DNA of 64,000 nt from Larkinella humicola (GCF_008727875.1 NZ_VTWS01000001.1:62001-126000); one strand, 5' to 3'; counted from the first letter of the stretch, positions 26,506-35,682 are shown. Notes: a model not told the origin generated them from the letters alone. A program made the numbers and translations.

Positions 26506-28099
26506 ACGGAATAAATAACGTTACGGATGTGCCCTGATCCAACTCGCTTACTAATGATACCTGACCACCCATCAACTCCACATACCGCCCCACGATGTGT
26601 AGACCGAGCCCGGTTCCGGAGATATCCGTCACGTTTTTGGCCCGAAAAAACCGTTCGAAGAGGTGTTCCTGGTCTTCTTTGGAAATTCCCACGCCCTGAT
26701 CCTCCACGACCAGCCTCATCTGCCCGTTTGCACAGGCAACCTGTAGGGTTACCGTCGATCCCGGCCCGGAATACTTGACGGCATTGGAAAGGAGATTCAC
26801 CATAATTTTACGCAACAGAGACGGATCGAGCCAAACCGCAATTGGGCACGACAGCTCGGTTTGGATCGTTTGTCCGGGTTTCAGCAGGCTCTGCATATCG
26901 GCCACGGTTTCGCCAACCAGTTGGGGAACCGCCACTTCAACGGGGTGAGCAACGACTTTTCCCTCCTCCAGTTTATCGACGGACAAAAACTCTTCGAGGA
27001 TGTCGTTCAGGTGATTGACCGACGCCCGGATGCGGTCAAGGTGTTTCTGCCGGTTGCTTTGGTGTTCACTGCTGGCGTAGCGTTCGATCAGCGCGGCTGA
27101 AGTCAGCACCACCGTCAGCGGAGTCCGGAATTCGTGGGAAGCCATCGACACGAAGCGCGATTTTAACTCACCCAGTTCCCGCTCCACCGCCAGGGCCTTC
27201 GCCAGTTCATCCTTCGAATGTTCCAACTGTTCCAGGGTGGTCATGAGCGCCTGGGTGCGGTCGGCCACTTTGTGTTCCAGATCGGCATTGAGCCGCTCGA
27301 TGTGGTCGCGGTGGGCCAGCAATTGCCGCTCGGCTTCTTTCTTAAACGTAATGTCAATAATATAGGCAACGGCGTGCAATTCGTCTTCCAGCCGGAAGTA
27401 GCTCAGGCTAATTTCAACCGGAAACACCGAGCCGTCTTTTCGCTGGGCGTGCAGATCGCGGTTATGGCCCATCGCCCGCACCTGCGGGTTTTCATTGAAG
27501 GATTGCCGGAGTTTTTCGTGGTAGCTGCTCACTTTCCGGGGCACCAGTTGCTCGATGGTCAAAGCCATCAGTTCACCCGGAGCATACCCGAACAACTGTT
27601 CCGCCAGTTGGTTGGCCGACACCACCCGGCCCTGCTGGTTGCAAACGATGATGCCAATGGTCGCATTGGAAAAGATTCCCTGATACCGCCGGACGCTGTT
27701 TTCCAATTCGCGCTCGGCCTGGTGCAACGGCTCCTGGTCGATGAGCTGAACGAGCGCGTAGGGCCGGTCATATACCGTAAAGGTGCTGATGAGGAGATGC
27801 CCCCAGAACATCTGTCCGTTTTGCCGCCCCACCGGTGTTCGTTCTTCGTAATGTCCATCGCGCAGGAGTTGCTCGATCAGGCGATTGCGGTCTTCGTCCG
27901 GCAAAGGCTGTGTCCGGATGGAACGCGAACGAACCGGATCGGCCAGCAAAGCCTGCTCCGAGGCAAAGCCCAGCATCTGAACACCCGCCGGATTAACATG
28001 GACAAATTGCTCTTCGCTCAGGTCATAGATGCCGAAAAAGTCGTCGCTTTTTTCAAAAAGTAGATTGATTAAGGCCTCTGAGTATAGGTTGACTAACAT
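26483..28099 (-). CDS. PAS domain sensor histidine kinase
   Basis: Histidine kinase of 538 residues without membrane segments. It contains two PAS domains (residues about 10-125, and 140-255 with the motif YQGIFSNATIGIIVCNQQGRVV), a coiled coil, the phosphorylated His in SMASHEFRTPLTVV near residue 320, and a HATPase domain (NLLSNAVKYSG, DQGVGISKEDQEHLFERFF, GTGLGLHIVGRY). Being soluble, it should sense an internal signal such as redox state or a small ligand. It is co-transcribed with, and overlaps, the receiver-CRP regulator gene. Confidence 0.93.
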   Translation of the reverse strand: MLVNLYSEALINLLFEKSDDFFGIYDLSEEQFVHVNPAGVQMLGFASEQALLADPVRSRSIRTQPLPDEDRNRLIEQLLRDGHYEERTPVGRQNGQMFWGHLLISTFTVYDRPYALVQLIDQEPLHQAERELENSVRRYQGIFSNATIGIIVCNQQGRVVSANQLAEQLFGYAPGELMALTIEQLVPRKVSSYHEKLRQSFNENPQVRAMGHNRDLHAQRKDGSVFPVEISLSYFRLEDELHAVAYIIDITFKKEAERQLLAHRDHIERLNADLEHKVADRTQALMTTLEQLEHSKDELAKALAVERELGELKSRFVSMASHEFRTPLTVVLTSAALIERYASSEHQSNRQKHLDRIRASVNHLNDILEEFLSVDKLEEGKVVAHPVEVAVPQLVGETVADMQSLLKPGQTIQTELSCPIAVWLDPSLLRKIMVNLLSNAVKYSGPGSTVTLQVACANGQMRLVVEDQGVGISKEDQEHLFERFFRAKNVTDISGTGLGLHIVGRYVELMGGQVSLVSELDQGTSVTLFIPYENHSLD

Positions 28100-28407
28100 A
28101 GGATGCGGCTATACTGCGGTAAAGTCTCCATCGGCACCGGCCGGGCTGAACGAATGCACGTGCGAAGTTACTAAATAGATTTTCTAAGTTACTCTATTCG
28201 GCCTACAATACCCTCTATACGTAACACATTTCAAAGAATGATCATCAATTTAATGGAAAGACGGCGACCTTCACTTCATCGGGTCACCCCGCCAATAATC
28301 ATGGCTGGTCCTAACCAACATCAGTCTTTTTGCCCAACCAAATCGCCACATTTGTACCCATGAGGGCAACGACCCCGGTTGACGAACGAATGTGACAAGG
28401 CAAACAA
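28100..28407. other. Divergent regulatory region without a gene
   Basis: This 308-base gap separates the divergent kinase operon and a small thioredoxin-like gene. It contains an 8-base palindrome ATGATCAT (28238-28245) within a near TTGAT-type half site. A repeated AGTAACTT on the minus strand lies close to the kinase start. I find no open reading frame or strong hairpin in it. Confidence 0.5.
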
Positions 28408-28749
28408 ATGAACTTTAAAGATCCATACCCGGTGCAGACGCCCGCCCGCCTGGCGGTTTTACTCCTCTTCATGCCCTCGGAGCGGACCGACCGTGTGCAA
28501 CAGGCACAACTACGAACCCTGGCCGATTTGCTGCAACACCAATTATCCCGCCAGGTTCAGGTCCTGCGAATGGATGAACTCGCCCACCAGGATGTTTTCC
28601 GAAGTTTCGATATTACCCAGACGCCCTCGTTCGTGCTGGTGCAACGGGGCGTTGAACTGTGGCGGCAGGTGGGAATGCCGCAGGAAGACTTGTTGGCGTT
28701 GCTGTCGGAACGCCTGTTTGCGGCAAGTGCCCAGACCTTCAAGGCCTAA
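28408..28749 (+). CDS. Thioredoxin-fold protein lacking active-site cysteines
   Basis: Cytoplasmic protein of 113 residues. The strand-helix pattern (LAVLLLFMPSER, VQVLRMDELAHQDVFRSFDITQTPSFVLVQRGVELWRQVG) ends with the cis-proline segment TPSFVLV and a G-x-x-G-like turn, as in thioredoxins, but the protein contains no cysteine at all. It therefore cannot do dithiol chemistry and may bind a partner. It is divergent from the PAS kinase-CRP regulator operon, so a regulatory link is possible. Confidence 0.72.
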   Translation: MNFKDPYPVQTPARLAVLLLFMPSERTDRVQQAQLRTLADLLQHQLSRQVQVLRMDELAHQDVFRSFDITQTPSFVLVQRGVELWRQVGMPQEDLLALLSERLFAASAQTFKA

Positions 28750-28759
28750 CCGTAACCAC

Positions 28760-29017
28760 TCATTTTGGCAAGGGTCCACAGTGTGGAATGCACTGCCCAT
28801 CGACTTCTTCACAATAGGCTCCCCGAGTTGGACAATGGAAGGCGACACCCGAACAGCCGCAGACGTAATCCCATCCGCCAACGCCGTCGTAGCGTTCAAA
28901 CACGGGAGCAGAATAGACCACAATCCGGTGATCATCTATGGCATCCGTACACGAATACGGAAAAGCAGCCAGCGTCAGAAACCCGGCATACCGCAGCACT
29001 ATTTTAATTGTCTTCAT
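28760..29017 (-). CDS. Small cysteine-rich lipoprotein
   Basis: Predicted exported protein of 85 residues with signal peptide and lipobox FPYSC. The mature part contains six further cysteines (YVCGCSGVAFHC, AYCEEVDGQC, HCGPLPK), which likely make three disulfides. I know no family for it. The short N terminus MKTIKIVLRYAGFLTLAAFPYSC is convincing as a signal. It is convergent with the thioredoxin-like gene, 10 bases apart. Confidence 0.62.
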   Translation of the reverse strand: MKTIKIVLRYAGFLTLAAFPYSCTDAIDDHRIVVYSAPVFERYDGVGGWDYVCGCSGVAFHCPTRGAYCEEVDGQCIPHCGPLPK

Positions 29018-29056
29018 GGTCGTAACACGTTGGTCTGGTAGAGGGAATGCGTAGTT

Positions 29057-30193
29057 TCAGTCGCCCGACAGAGGGGTGTAGTCGATTTCCGTAAGCGTCA
29101 GGGTATACCAGGTAAAATCACCGGTTTTGAGTTTCCAGGTTACGTCCGACTGCACAGGAATCCGGATCCCGCCCGCCCGTTCCTGATGATCCCGCAGGGC
29201 AATCGACCAGGTTTCGAGCCGGTAAGCTCCATCAAATTCCCCAAAGCGCCGGGCTTCGAACTGGATGGCATCGCCCGCCAGGTTGAAGGTGAACACTCCG
29301 GATGCGGTCACTCCGCCCTGGTGCATCGTCGCCCGGGCCGATGTATCGCTCAGTCCCTCCCACTGGATATAGTCGCTCAAGGCAGCCGTTGGGAACCAGA
29401 CCGTTTCGGCCAGATACCGCAGCATCGTTCCCTGATCGATTTCCACTCCCTTCGCATCCGCAACCGGAACCAAAGCCAGTGCCTTGATCCGCATGTTTCC
29501 CCGCCCGTGCCGGTACTGATCCCGGCCCACCAGAAAGAACAAAGGTGCAGCCTCAATGCGGGCCAGCCAGATAAAACCGGGTTGAGAAACCGTAAAAACC
29601 TGCTCGGCTTCGACGGGCATCCAGCTCCCGCCCGGCTTGGTCCGCATCCGGCCGATCTGCTTCAGGTGAACGGTTTGAATCCTTTTTTTTCCAACGACAC
29701 CAGCCCGTTTTAACCACTTCTGAACAACAGGTGGTAGCGGAGTCAGTGATTCGGCAGTGATCACCGGCGTCTTCGCAGATCCGGATTCGGCAATCAAACC
29801 CCGGACCTCCGCCATTCCATTCGCATTGAAATCCCAATCCGCATAGGCCCCCAGACTAACGGCCAGAATAAGCACATTGAGCCCGGTTCCGGCTTTGGCA
29901 TCCGGCCAGTAGAGAACAATGAGAAGTTGAGACAGCCCAATCCCCAGCAACGCAACCAGCCACCAACGGCTCTGGCTGGTTAACAAACTGACGGCTGCCG
30001 TCAGCAACACCAAACCCGTTAAAAGCCAGAGCGCACCCGCCACTTTGGCGGCTTTTTCAGACAACGGCAGGACGGTTGTCGCACGAAAGGCGTTGACGGT
30101 TATCAGGTGCCACTCTTTTACGAATCCAATCCCGTGAATGAGACCATGAAGGCCCAGAATACCCGCAAAAACGAACCTGAATAGTGGACTCAT
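29057..30193 (-). CDS. Membrane protein with C-terminal DUF6544-like domain
   Basis: Protein of 378 residues with four N-terminal membrane segments (residues 5-125; FVFAGILGLHGLIHGIGF, VAGALWLLTGLVLLTAAVSLL) and a soluble C-terminal part. The C-terminal region, from PPVVQKWLKRAGVVGKKRI onward, with LKQIGRMRTKPGG and LSDYIQWEGLSDTSA, looks like the DUF6544/DUF6920 family of unknown function. A role cannot be assigned. It is 15 bases downstream of the metzincin lipoprotein gene and likely co-transcribed. Confidence 0.7.
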   Translation of the reverse strand: MSPLFRFVFAGILGLHGLIHGIGFVKEWHLITVNAFRATTVLPLSEKAAKVAGALWLLTGLVLLTAAVSLLTSQSRWWLVALLGIGLSQLLIVLYWPDAKAGTGLNVLILAVSLGAYADWDFNANGMAEVRGLIAESGSAKTPVITAESLTPLPPVVQKWLKRAGVVGKKRIQTVHLKQIGRMRTKPGGSWMPVEAEQVFTVSQPGFIWLARIEAAPLFFLVGRDQYRHGRGNMRIKALALVPVADAKGVEIDQGTMLRYLAETVWFPTAALSDYIQWEGLSDTSARATMHQGGVTASGVFTFNLAGDAIQFEARRFGEFDGAYRLETWSIALRDHQERAGGIRIPVQSDVTWKLKTGDFTWYTLTLTEIDYTPLSGD

Positions 30194-30208
30194 GGGATTG
30201 GAAACCGG

Positions 30209-31921
30209 TTAGTTTTTGATCAGGTAGTTGACAGGGGCTGGCAGACAGGGGGTGAAAGAGCCTGCCTTAGAAACCGGAGAAACGGAACGATTCGGTGCGC
30301 CTTTCGCAGCCAGACGGCCTTTGGGGCTGGATGCGTTCAAATCCGTACAGTCGAAGTTTTCGGGCGATACGGTGCGGGTCAAAAGGTAGAAATAGGGGCT
30401 TCGGGAAACGTTTCGGACGTCCCAGAAAGTCAAATGCGTATCGGGGTAAGTGATGTACCCGGTCCACATCAGGGCCGTATGATCACACGGAACACCCGGT
30501 GTTTCACAGCCTGCGGGGTGTAGCAGCCCAAACGCATGACCAATCTCATGCCCCAGCCCACCGACATACCGGCCAATGCTTTCGTTTTCGTAATAGCCCC
30601 GCCCGCCCGAAACGCCCCGAACGTCGTATCCCGACAGCACCACGACACTCCCGGCCGCGGCACCTCCCCCCTGCCCCTCCGCCGGATCGGCGTCGATGTA
30701 ATAGACCCAAACCGTTTCCGGGTCGTCGTAACGCCCGCCGGTTAACGCCATGCCCTCGTTGGCAGCATTGTACCAGAACCACCACTGCTGGCTGTCGCCG
30801 ATGGGGGTGGTGGCATACCAGCTCGCCGGATGGGCGGTTTTGATTACTTCGACCACCGGGTAGCTGATGCTAAACGTCTGAAAACCGCTCAGTTGCTGCT
30901 GATACCAGATTTGCAGGTGCCGGATGGCGCGTTCCATGCCTTTCACCGCCGTTGGGTTCACCACCCGGTCGGCAGGAACCAGGTAAACCAGCCGGACGCG
31001 GTGTTTGTAGGTTACAATGTTCAGGTTCTGCGTAAAAGCGTGTTCCTGGCTGCCGGTTTGGGTCGTGATGGTTAAGGACGTTTCGCCCAGGCTGGCGGTA
31101 GACGCGCTAACCGACACCATGACTTTCGCCACGCCGTCTTTCGGAACCACCACCGGATTGGCAAACGGTTCGACGACAATGCCGGTTGGCACATTTTTAA
31201 AAACCAGGGTGGTGGGGCCACTGAATCCGTAGACGGATCGCAATTCCAGCAGGATCGTCGCGGTGGTGGCCTGCGGCAACACCAGCGGTTTGGCGGGCAG
31301 GGTGCTGACGATCGCTTCGGGGGTGTTGACGATGACAACGACGGTGGCGGTTTTTCCTTCGCAGGAAGCCGTGATGGTTACGTAGGCCGAAACGCCAGCG
31401 AGGGCAGTCAATAGTCCGGTTGATGAAACCCGCACGTTGGTCGAATCCGAACTGGTCCAGGTCACAACCCGATCCGTTACGACCACGCCGTTGGCGTCTT
31501 TTACCGAGGGTTTCAGTTGCGTTTCCGAACCCACGTTCAAGACGAGCGAATCCGATGGCAGACTGACGGAAGCGACCGGGATTTTACTGATGGTGAGCAC
31601 CAGAAAGTTGCTTTTCCCTTCGCTGGTGGCCGTAATCCGGACGGTTCCGGGGGCAATCGTTTTGACCAGCCCGGTTTGATCGACGGTCGCCAGCGCCGGG
31701 TTGTCGATGGTCCAGGTGATGACGCGGCCCGTCAGCAGGTTGCCAGCCGCGTCGTTGAGGATGCCCGTCAGGGAAAGGGGCTGTCCCACGGTCACAGTAG
31801 TACCCGGAGCCACCACCCGCACCGAGAAAACCGGGGCCGGATCGACGTGTTCTTTGCAGGAAAAAAGAACCACCTGCCCGATCAGGCAGATGAGAATGAA
31901 TAAGCGGAGGGAAAGGTTCAT
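30209..31921 (-). CDS. Ig-like (BIG2) lipoprotein with metzincin protease motif
   Basis: Lipoprotein of 570 residues (lipobox VVLFSC). Two BIG2-type Ig domains (residues about 30-115 and 120-205; ATVDQTGLVKTIAPGTVRITATSEGK and a second similar unit) and a third beta-rich domain lead to a C-terminal metallopeptidase region. The zinc motif HEIGHAFGLLH (H458, E459, H462, H468) is a full metzincin HExxHxxGxxH, followed by ALMW, a likely Met-turn. The ATG 15 codons upstream is rejected because the signal begins MNLSLRLFI. It is probably a cell-surface protease. Confidence 0.83.
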   Translation of the reverse strand: MNLSLRLFILICLIGQVVLFSCKEHVDPAPVFSVRVVAPGTTVTVGQPLSLTGILNDAAGNLLTGRVITWTIDNPALATVDQTGLVKTIAPGTVRITATSEGKSNFLVLTISKIPVASVSLPSDSLVLNVGSETQLKPSVKDANGVVVTDRVVTWTSSDSTNVRVSSTGLLTALAGVSAYVTITASCEGKTATVVVIVNTPEAIVSTLPAKPLVLPQATTATILLELRSVYGFSGPTTLVFKNVPTGIVVEPFANPVVVPKDGVAKVMVSVSASTASLGETSLTITTQTGSQEHAFTQNLNIVTYKHRVRLVYLVPADRVVNPTAVKGMERAIRHLQIWYQQQLSGFQTFSISYPVVEVIKTAHPASWYATTPIGDSQQWWFWYNAANEGMALTGGRYDDPETVWVYYIDADPAEGQGGGAAAGSVVVLSGYDVRGVSGGRGYYENESIGRYVGGLGHEIGHAFGLLHPAGCETPGVPCDHTALMWTGYITYPDTHLTFWDVRNVSRSPYFYLLTRTVSPENFDCTDLNASSPKGRLAAKGAPNRSVSPVSKAGSFTPCLPAPVNYLIKN

Positions 31922-32125
31922 GGTTAGGGCGAAACAGGCTTGCGTATAACCGAAGTACGTTCTCACAAAATAACGCCATAACTACCTGTCTTCCGATGAC
32001 TTAGCTCATACCGCAGGATGATGACAGTTACTCCTGATCCTGTCAGCAGTCAATCCCTGTTAAAACCGTTTGCCCTAGTTTTGGACTTTCTGAATCCCGG
32101 AATACCTCCTGATCTGATTGATTCC

Positions 32126-32941
32126 ATGAAACGACTACTGGCTTATTTTCTCACCACCTGCGCGATCTCGTGGCTGTGCTGGTCACCCTACTGGCTGTCA
32201 TTTTTTCCGAAAGCCTGGAAAACATCCGCGTTCCTTCATTACCTGGGGTTGCTGGGTCCCTTGCTTTCCGCCGTGATCTGGACCAAAACGGAAAATTCCA
32301 GCCGGGGTCTCCGCGCCCTTTTCACGAGCCTGCTTGTTCCGCGCGAACCGGTTTTTTATGGCTTACTCAGCGCCCTGCTACCGTTTTTGATTCTTTTCGC
32401 TGCCGTGGGCATCAGCACCCAGGGAGCAATTCAAACCGTCGACTGGCGGGGGCTCTGGCATTCGCACGAGCTGGCCACCATGTCACCCATTCCGTTTGTG
32501 GCCTTAAACCTCTTCGTGGTGGGTTTTGGTGAAGAAACCGGGTGGCGCGGCTATGCCCTGCCGCGCCTGCAACAACGGTTTTCTGCCCTAACGTCATCGC
32601 TTCTCATCACGGCAGGATGGGCGCTGTGGCACTGGCCGCTGTTTTTTTACGTCCGCTCCGGCTATCATTCGATGGATGGCGCCGGCATTGTCGGCTGGCT
32701 GATCAGTCTGTTGACAGGCTCCCTACTTTTCACCTGGCTCTTCAACAGCAGTCGGGGAAGCCTATTGGCCTGTGCCTTATTTCATGCCACCATGGACATC
32801 GCTTTCATGGCCGATTTAGGGCGTCCCGACGTGATGACGTACGTCGGAATGGCCGTAACGCTCTGGGGCGCTGGGATCCTGCTGGTATTGAAACCCACCA
32901 ACTTATCCCGTCAGCCCCGCGTAAAAACCCTTGAACAGTAG
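32126..32941 (+). CDS. CPBP family intramembrane metalloprotease
   Basis: Membrane protein of 271 residues with about eight hydrophobic segments. The family motifs are EETGWRGYALPRLQ (E136, E137, R141), WALWHWPLFF and ALFHATMDIAF, which form the membrane-embedded glutamate/histidine active site of CAAX-type (Abi/CPBP) proteases. The frame extends 36 codons upstream, but the internal ATG begins the first membrane segment. It is convergent with pfkB (stop codons adjacent). The substrate is unknown. Confidence 0.85.
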   Translation: MKRLLAYFLTTCAISWLCWSPYWLSFFPKAWKTSAFLHYLGLLGPLLSAVIWTKTENSSRGLRALFTSLLVPREPVFYGLLSALLPFLILFAAVGISTQGAIQTVDWRGLWHSHELATMSPIPFVALNLFVVGFGEETGWRGYALPRLQQRFSALTSSLLITAGWALWHWPLFFYVRSGYHSMDGAGIVGWLISLLTGSLLFTWLFNSSRGSLLACALFHATMDIAFMADLGRPDVMTYVGMAVTLWGAGILLVLKPTNLSRQPRVKTLEQ

Positions 32942-33886
32942 TTAGCGGCTGATCCATTTCAGCAGCCGTTCTACATCGTCTTTGTGAAACAGTTCGGTGC
33001 CGGGATTCATCGTAGCCGCCGTTCCGCAGGCTACACCAAGCCGCAGCATTTCTTCGTAGGAATGACCTTGCGACAACGCGAAAACCATTCCGCCGACCAT
33101 GCTATCCCCTGCGCCGACGGTGGTTTGTTTTTTAACCGTTGGGGCCGGAACCCGAAAGCTCCCGCGCCGGTGTTCCCGGTGGTTTTCTTTCGTCACCAGC
33201 AAAGCCCCCGCCGGTCCCAGTGAAACGGCCATGAGCTCGCACCCACCCTGTTCTATCACCGACCGGGCGGCTTCTTCCACTTCCTCCAGTTCCAGTTTCT
33301 CAACGCCGACGAGGGAGGCCAGTTCGCCCAGATTGGGTTTCAGCAAAAAAGTCCCTTCCTGAACCGCCCGTTTCAAGGGTTCGCCGGACGTATCGAGAAC
33401 CAGCCGGATGTGGCGTTCCTTCGCCAGTTGAGCAATGGCGGCATAGTAGTCTGGTGGCAAACCAGGCGGCAAACTGCCACTGACCACCAGATAGTCGATC
33501 GGTTCGGAAAAAGCGCGCAAACTATTCAGCACCTCTTCGCCTTCGGCAGCCGACCAGGTGGGTCCCGGTAATCCGAAGCGGAACTGTTGCCGGGTCGACG
33601 TCTCCAGAACGACAAAGCTCTGGCGGGTCCAGCCCGCCACCGGAATCGCCCGGTAATCGATCCCTTGTTCGGCCACCAGTTGTTCGAGCCATTGACCAGT
33701 GGCGCCACCCACCGGAAAAACCGCCCGGGATTTTGCGCCCAGCCGAAGCAGGGCTTTAGAGACGTTGATGCCTCCGCCACCGGGATCATAGCGGGCGGTT
33801 TCACAGCGCAGTTTGTGTTCGGGTACCAAGCGGTCGATGGTAGTGCTGGCATCCACGGCGGGATTCAGCGTCAGGGTGAGAATCAT
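32942..33886 (-). CDS. pfkB: 6-phosphofructokinase isozyme 2 (PfkB family)
   Basis: Sugar kinase of 314 residues that phosphorylates fructose 6-phosphate in glycolysis. The match to E. coli PfkB as I remember it is strong: PEHKLRC, GGGGINV, WTRQ, VVSGSLPPG, VLDTSGEPL, LKPNLGEL and the ATP/catalytic motif GAGDSMVGGM. The tagatose-6-phosphate and 1-phosphofructokinase relatives are less likely. It is downstream of the SDR gene on the same strand but separated by a strong hairpin. PfkB genes next to universal stress proteins are also known from dormancy regulons. Confidence 0.9.
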   Translation of the reverse strand: MILTLTLNPAVDASTTIDRLVPEHKLRCETARYDPGGGGINVSKALLRLGAKSRAVFPVGGATGQWLEQLVAEQGIDYRAIPVAGWTRQSFVVLETSTRQQFRFGLPGPTWSAAEGEEVLNSLRAFSEPIDYLVVSGSLPPGLPPDYYAAIAQLAKERHIRLVLDTSGEPLKRAVQEGTFLLKPNLGELASLVGVEKLELEEVEEAARSVIEQGGCELMAVSLGPAGALLVTKENHREHRRGSFRVPAPTVKKQTTVGAGDSMVGGMVFALSQGHSYEEMLRLGVACGTAATMNPGTELFHKDDVERLLKWISR

Positions 33887-33902
33887 CCTCTTATATGGAA
33901 AA

Positions 33903-33955
33903 GCAACCCGTTTCGGGGACTACCGGACTATCCGGTGCGCTCCGAAACGGGTTGC
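33903..33955 (-). terminator. Strong hairpin between SDR and pfkB genes
   Basis: GCAACCCGTTTCGG (33903-33916) pairs perfectly with CCGAAACGGGTTGC (33942-33955), and the loop itself can form CCGGA/TCCGG. There is no clear T-run, so it may be a terminator or a processing hairpin. Confidence 0.6.
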
Positions 33956-33978
33956 GTAAGGTACGATGGATTGGTGAA

Positions 33979-34734
33979 TTACCGCGCCAGATAACCGCCG
34001 TCGACCGGATAATACGACCCCGTTACGAACGACGCTTTGTCTGAAGACAGCCAGATCACCAGTTCGGCCACTTCCTCCGACCGGCCCAGCCGCCCGATGG
34101 GGTGCAGGTCGACCAGCATCGTCTTGACTTCCGGCGGCAACACGCCCAGCAAAGGCGTATCGATGTAGGCCGGGCCAACGGCGTTGATCCGGATTCCGCG
34201 GGCGGCATACTCGATGGCAGCCGTTTGGGTCAGCCCCACGACCCCATGTTTAGCGGCTACGTAGCCCGGCGACTGCGCCGTTCCGACCTGACCCAGAATG
34301 GAGGCCATGTTGACGATGGACCCGGTTTTGTTCTGTTTCAGCATCGCTTCCAGTTCGTATTTCAAGCAATAGAAAACGCTGCTGAGGTTGACGTTGATGA
34401 TTTTCTGCCAGCCTTCCAGCGAGTAATCCGCCGTCAGGTTCAGTTCTCCGCCGATGCCCGCATTGTTGCAGGCCATATCCAGCCCGCCAAATGCGGAGAC
34501 AGTTTCCGAGACGAGTGCTTCACACTGCGCCGGATCGCCGACATCGGCCTTGAAAAACCGGGCAACGCCCCCCTCGGCGGTAATCTGGTCAACCACTTGC
34601 TGCCCCCGTGCTTCGTTGACATCCGACACCATCACACGAGCACCGTGCTGGCTATACAAAACCGCAATGGCCTGGCCAATGCCCGAAGCCGCTCCGGTTA
34701 CCAGAGCCACTTTTCCTGCTAAGTCTTTTTCCAT
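33979..34734 (-). CDS. Short-chain dehydrogenase/reductase
   Basis: NAD(P)-dependent oxidoreductase of 251 residues, classical SDR type. The dinucleotide motif TGAASGIGQAIA is at residues 14-25, NNAG is in MACNNAGIGG, and the catalytic Tyr-Lys pair is in YVAAKHG. The C-terminal FVTGSYYPVDGGYLAR is typical. The substrate is unknown (glucose dehydrogenase and acyl-reductase types look alike at this level). It lies 24 bases downstream of a universal stress protein gene. Confidence 0.92.
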   Translation of the reverse strand: MEKDLAGKVALVTGAASGIGQAIAVLYSQHGARVMVSDVNEARGQQVVDQITAEGGVARFFKADVGDPAQCEALVSETVSAFGGLDMACNNAGIGGELNLTADYSLEGWQKIINVNLSSVFYCLKYELEAMLKQNKTGSIVNMASILGQVGTAQSPGYVAAKHGVVGLTQTAAIEYAARGIRINAVGPAYIDTPLLGVLPPEVKTMLVDLHPIGRLGRSEEVAELVIWLSSDKASFVTGSYYPVDGGYLAR

Positions 34735-34758
34735 GCTAAATTCAATTAAAAAGTATGC

Positions 34759-35586
34759 TTAAGCGCGCATGATCAAAACCGGTATGTCGGCATGATTCAG
34801 CACATCTTCGGCCACGCTGCCCTGAATCCAGTGGCGAATGCCGGTGTAGCCGTGGGTATAGAGCACGATCAAATCGGCTTTTATTTCCCCGGCATAATCC
34901 AGAATGCCCTCCGGAATGGACCGGTACGGCCAGATCTGAAATTTAAAATGACCAATGCCTTTGCTCAATGCGTATTCGTCCATCCATTCCCGGATGCCTT
35001 CGGGTTGCCGGCCGTCGGTGGGCGTCAGCACGTAGACGAACTGACGAAGTCCCTGATCCGTTAACTGAAACGGATACGGATGGCGTTCTTTCAGCTTGTC
35101 ATCCACATCGATGGCACAGACAATGTTCTGAGGCTGAAAGTGTTCGATGGAGTGTTTGACTACCAACACCGGGCAGTTGGCGTGCCGGACAATCAACTCG
35201 GCGTTTGAGCCTTCCAGCCATTCCGTCAAACCGGTGGCCCCTTTGGAAGCTAAAACGATCAGATCAGCGGGTTGTTCATTGATGTTCCGGATCAACCCGT
35301 CGAGGCTGCTGCCCAGTTTCGTTTTGATGGTAACGTCCGCGTATTTCGGATTGGCCGCCAGCTTCTCCAGGGCTTCTTCGGCTTCTTTCCGGGCGTCGCC
35401 GTAGTTTTCCGTGACCATCATCGACAGTTCCGGGGTGTAGTCCATGGCGGGCTGCGGAATCAGTTGGTAGAGGACGGTATGCAGGAGAATAATTTCGGCC
35501 CGGTAGGTTCGGGCCAGGCCTGCGGCTACATCCAGTGCATAGGCGGTCATGGGGCTTAAATCCGTGGGAACCAATATCGTTTTCAT
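34759..35586 (-). CDS. Universal stress protein (tandem UspA domains)
   Basis: Protein of 275 residues made of two UspA units. The first starts MKTILVPTDLSP and ends with the ATP-loop-like GSSLDGLIRNINEQPADLIVLASKGATG...GSNAELIVRHANCPVLVV. The second ends GYTGIRHWIQGSVAEDVLNHADIPVLIM. Both keep a G-x2-G-x9-G(S/T)-like stretch, so nucleotide binding is possible. The ATG before KTILVP is preferred to one three codons earlier. It is upstream of the SDR and pfkB genes on the same strand. Confidence 0.9.
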   Translation of the reverse strand: MKTILVPTDLSPMTAYALDVAAGLARTYRAEIILLHTVLYQLIPQPAMDYTPELSMMVTENYGDARKEAEEALEKLAANPKYADVTIKTKLGSSLDGLIRNINEQPADLIVLASKGATGLTEWLEGSNAELIVRHANCPVLVVKHSIEHFQPQNIVCAIDVDDKLKERHPYPFQLTDQGLRQFVYVLTPTDGRQPEGIREWMDEYALSKGIGHFKFQIWPYRSIPEGILDYAGEIKADLIVLYTHGYTGIRHWIQGSVAEDVLNHADIPVLIMRA

Positions 35587-35682
35587 CGTGAACATCAGTT
35601 AGTTTGATGCCCCAAAACACGTCGAAAGCCGACTCTCTTCCCATGACGGAACGCACCCGGTTTGTTGAGAAAAGTCACTGGT

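Noticed and set aside
28238-28251. FNR box near the kinase promoter
   Set aside because: Only one half (TTGAT) and the central ATGATCAT fit; the second half does not match ATCAA, so no site is called.
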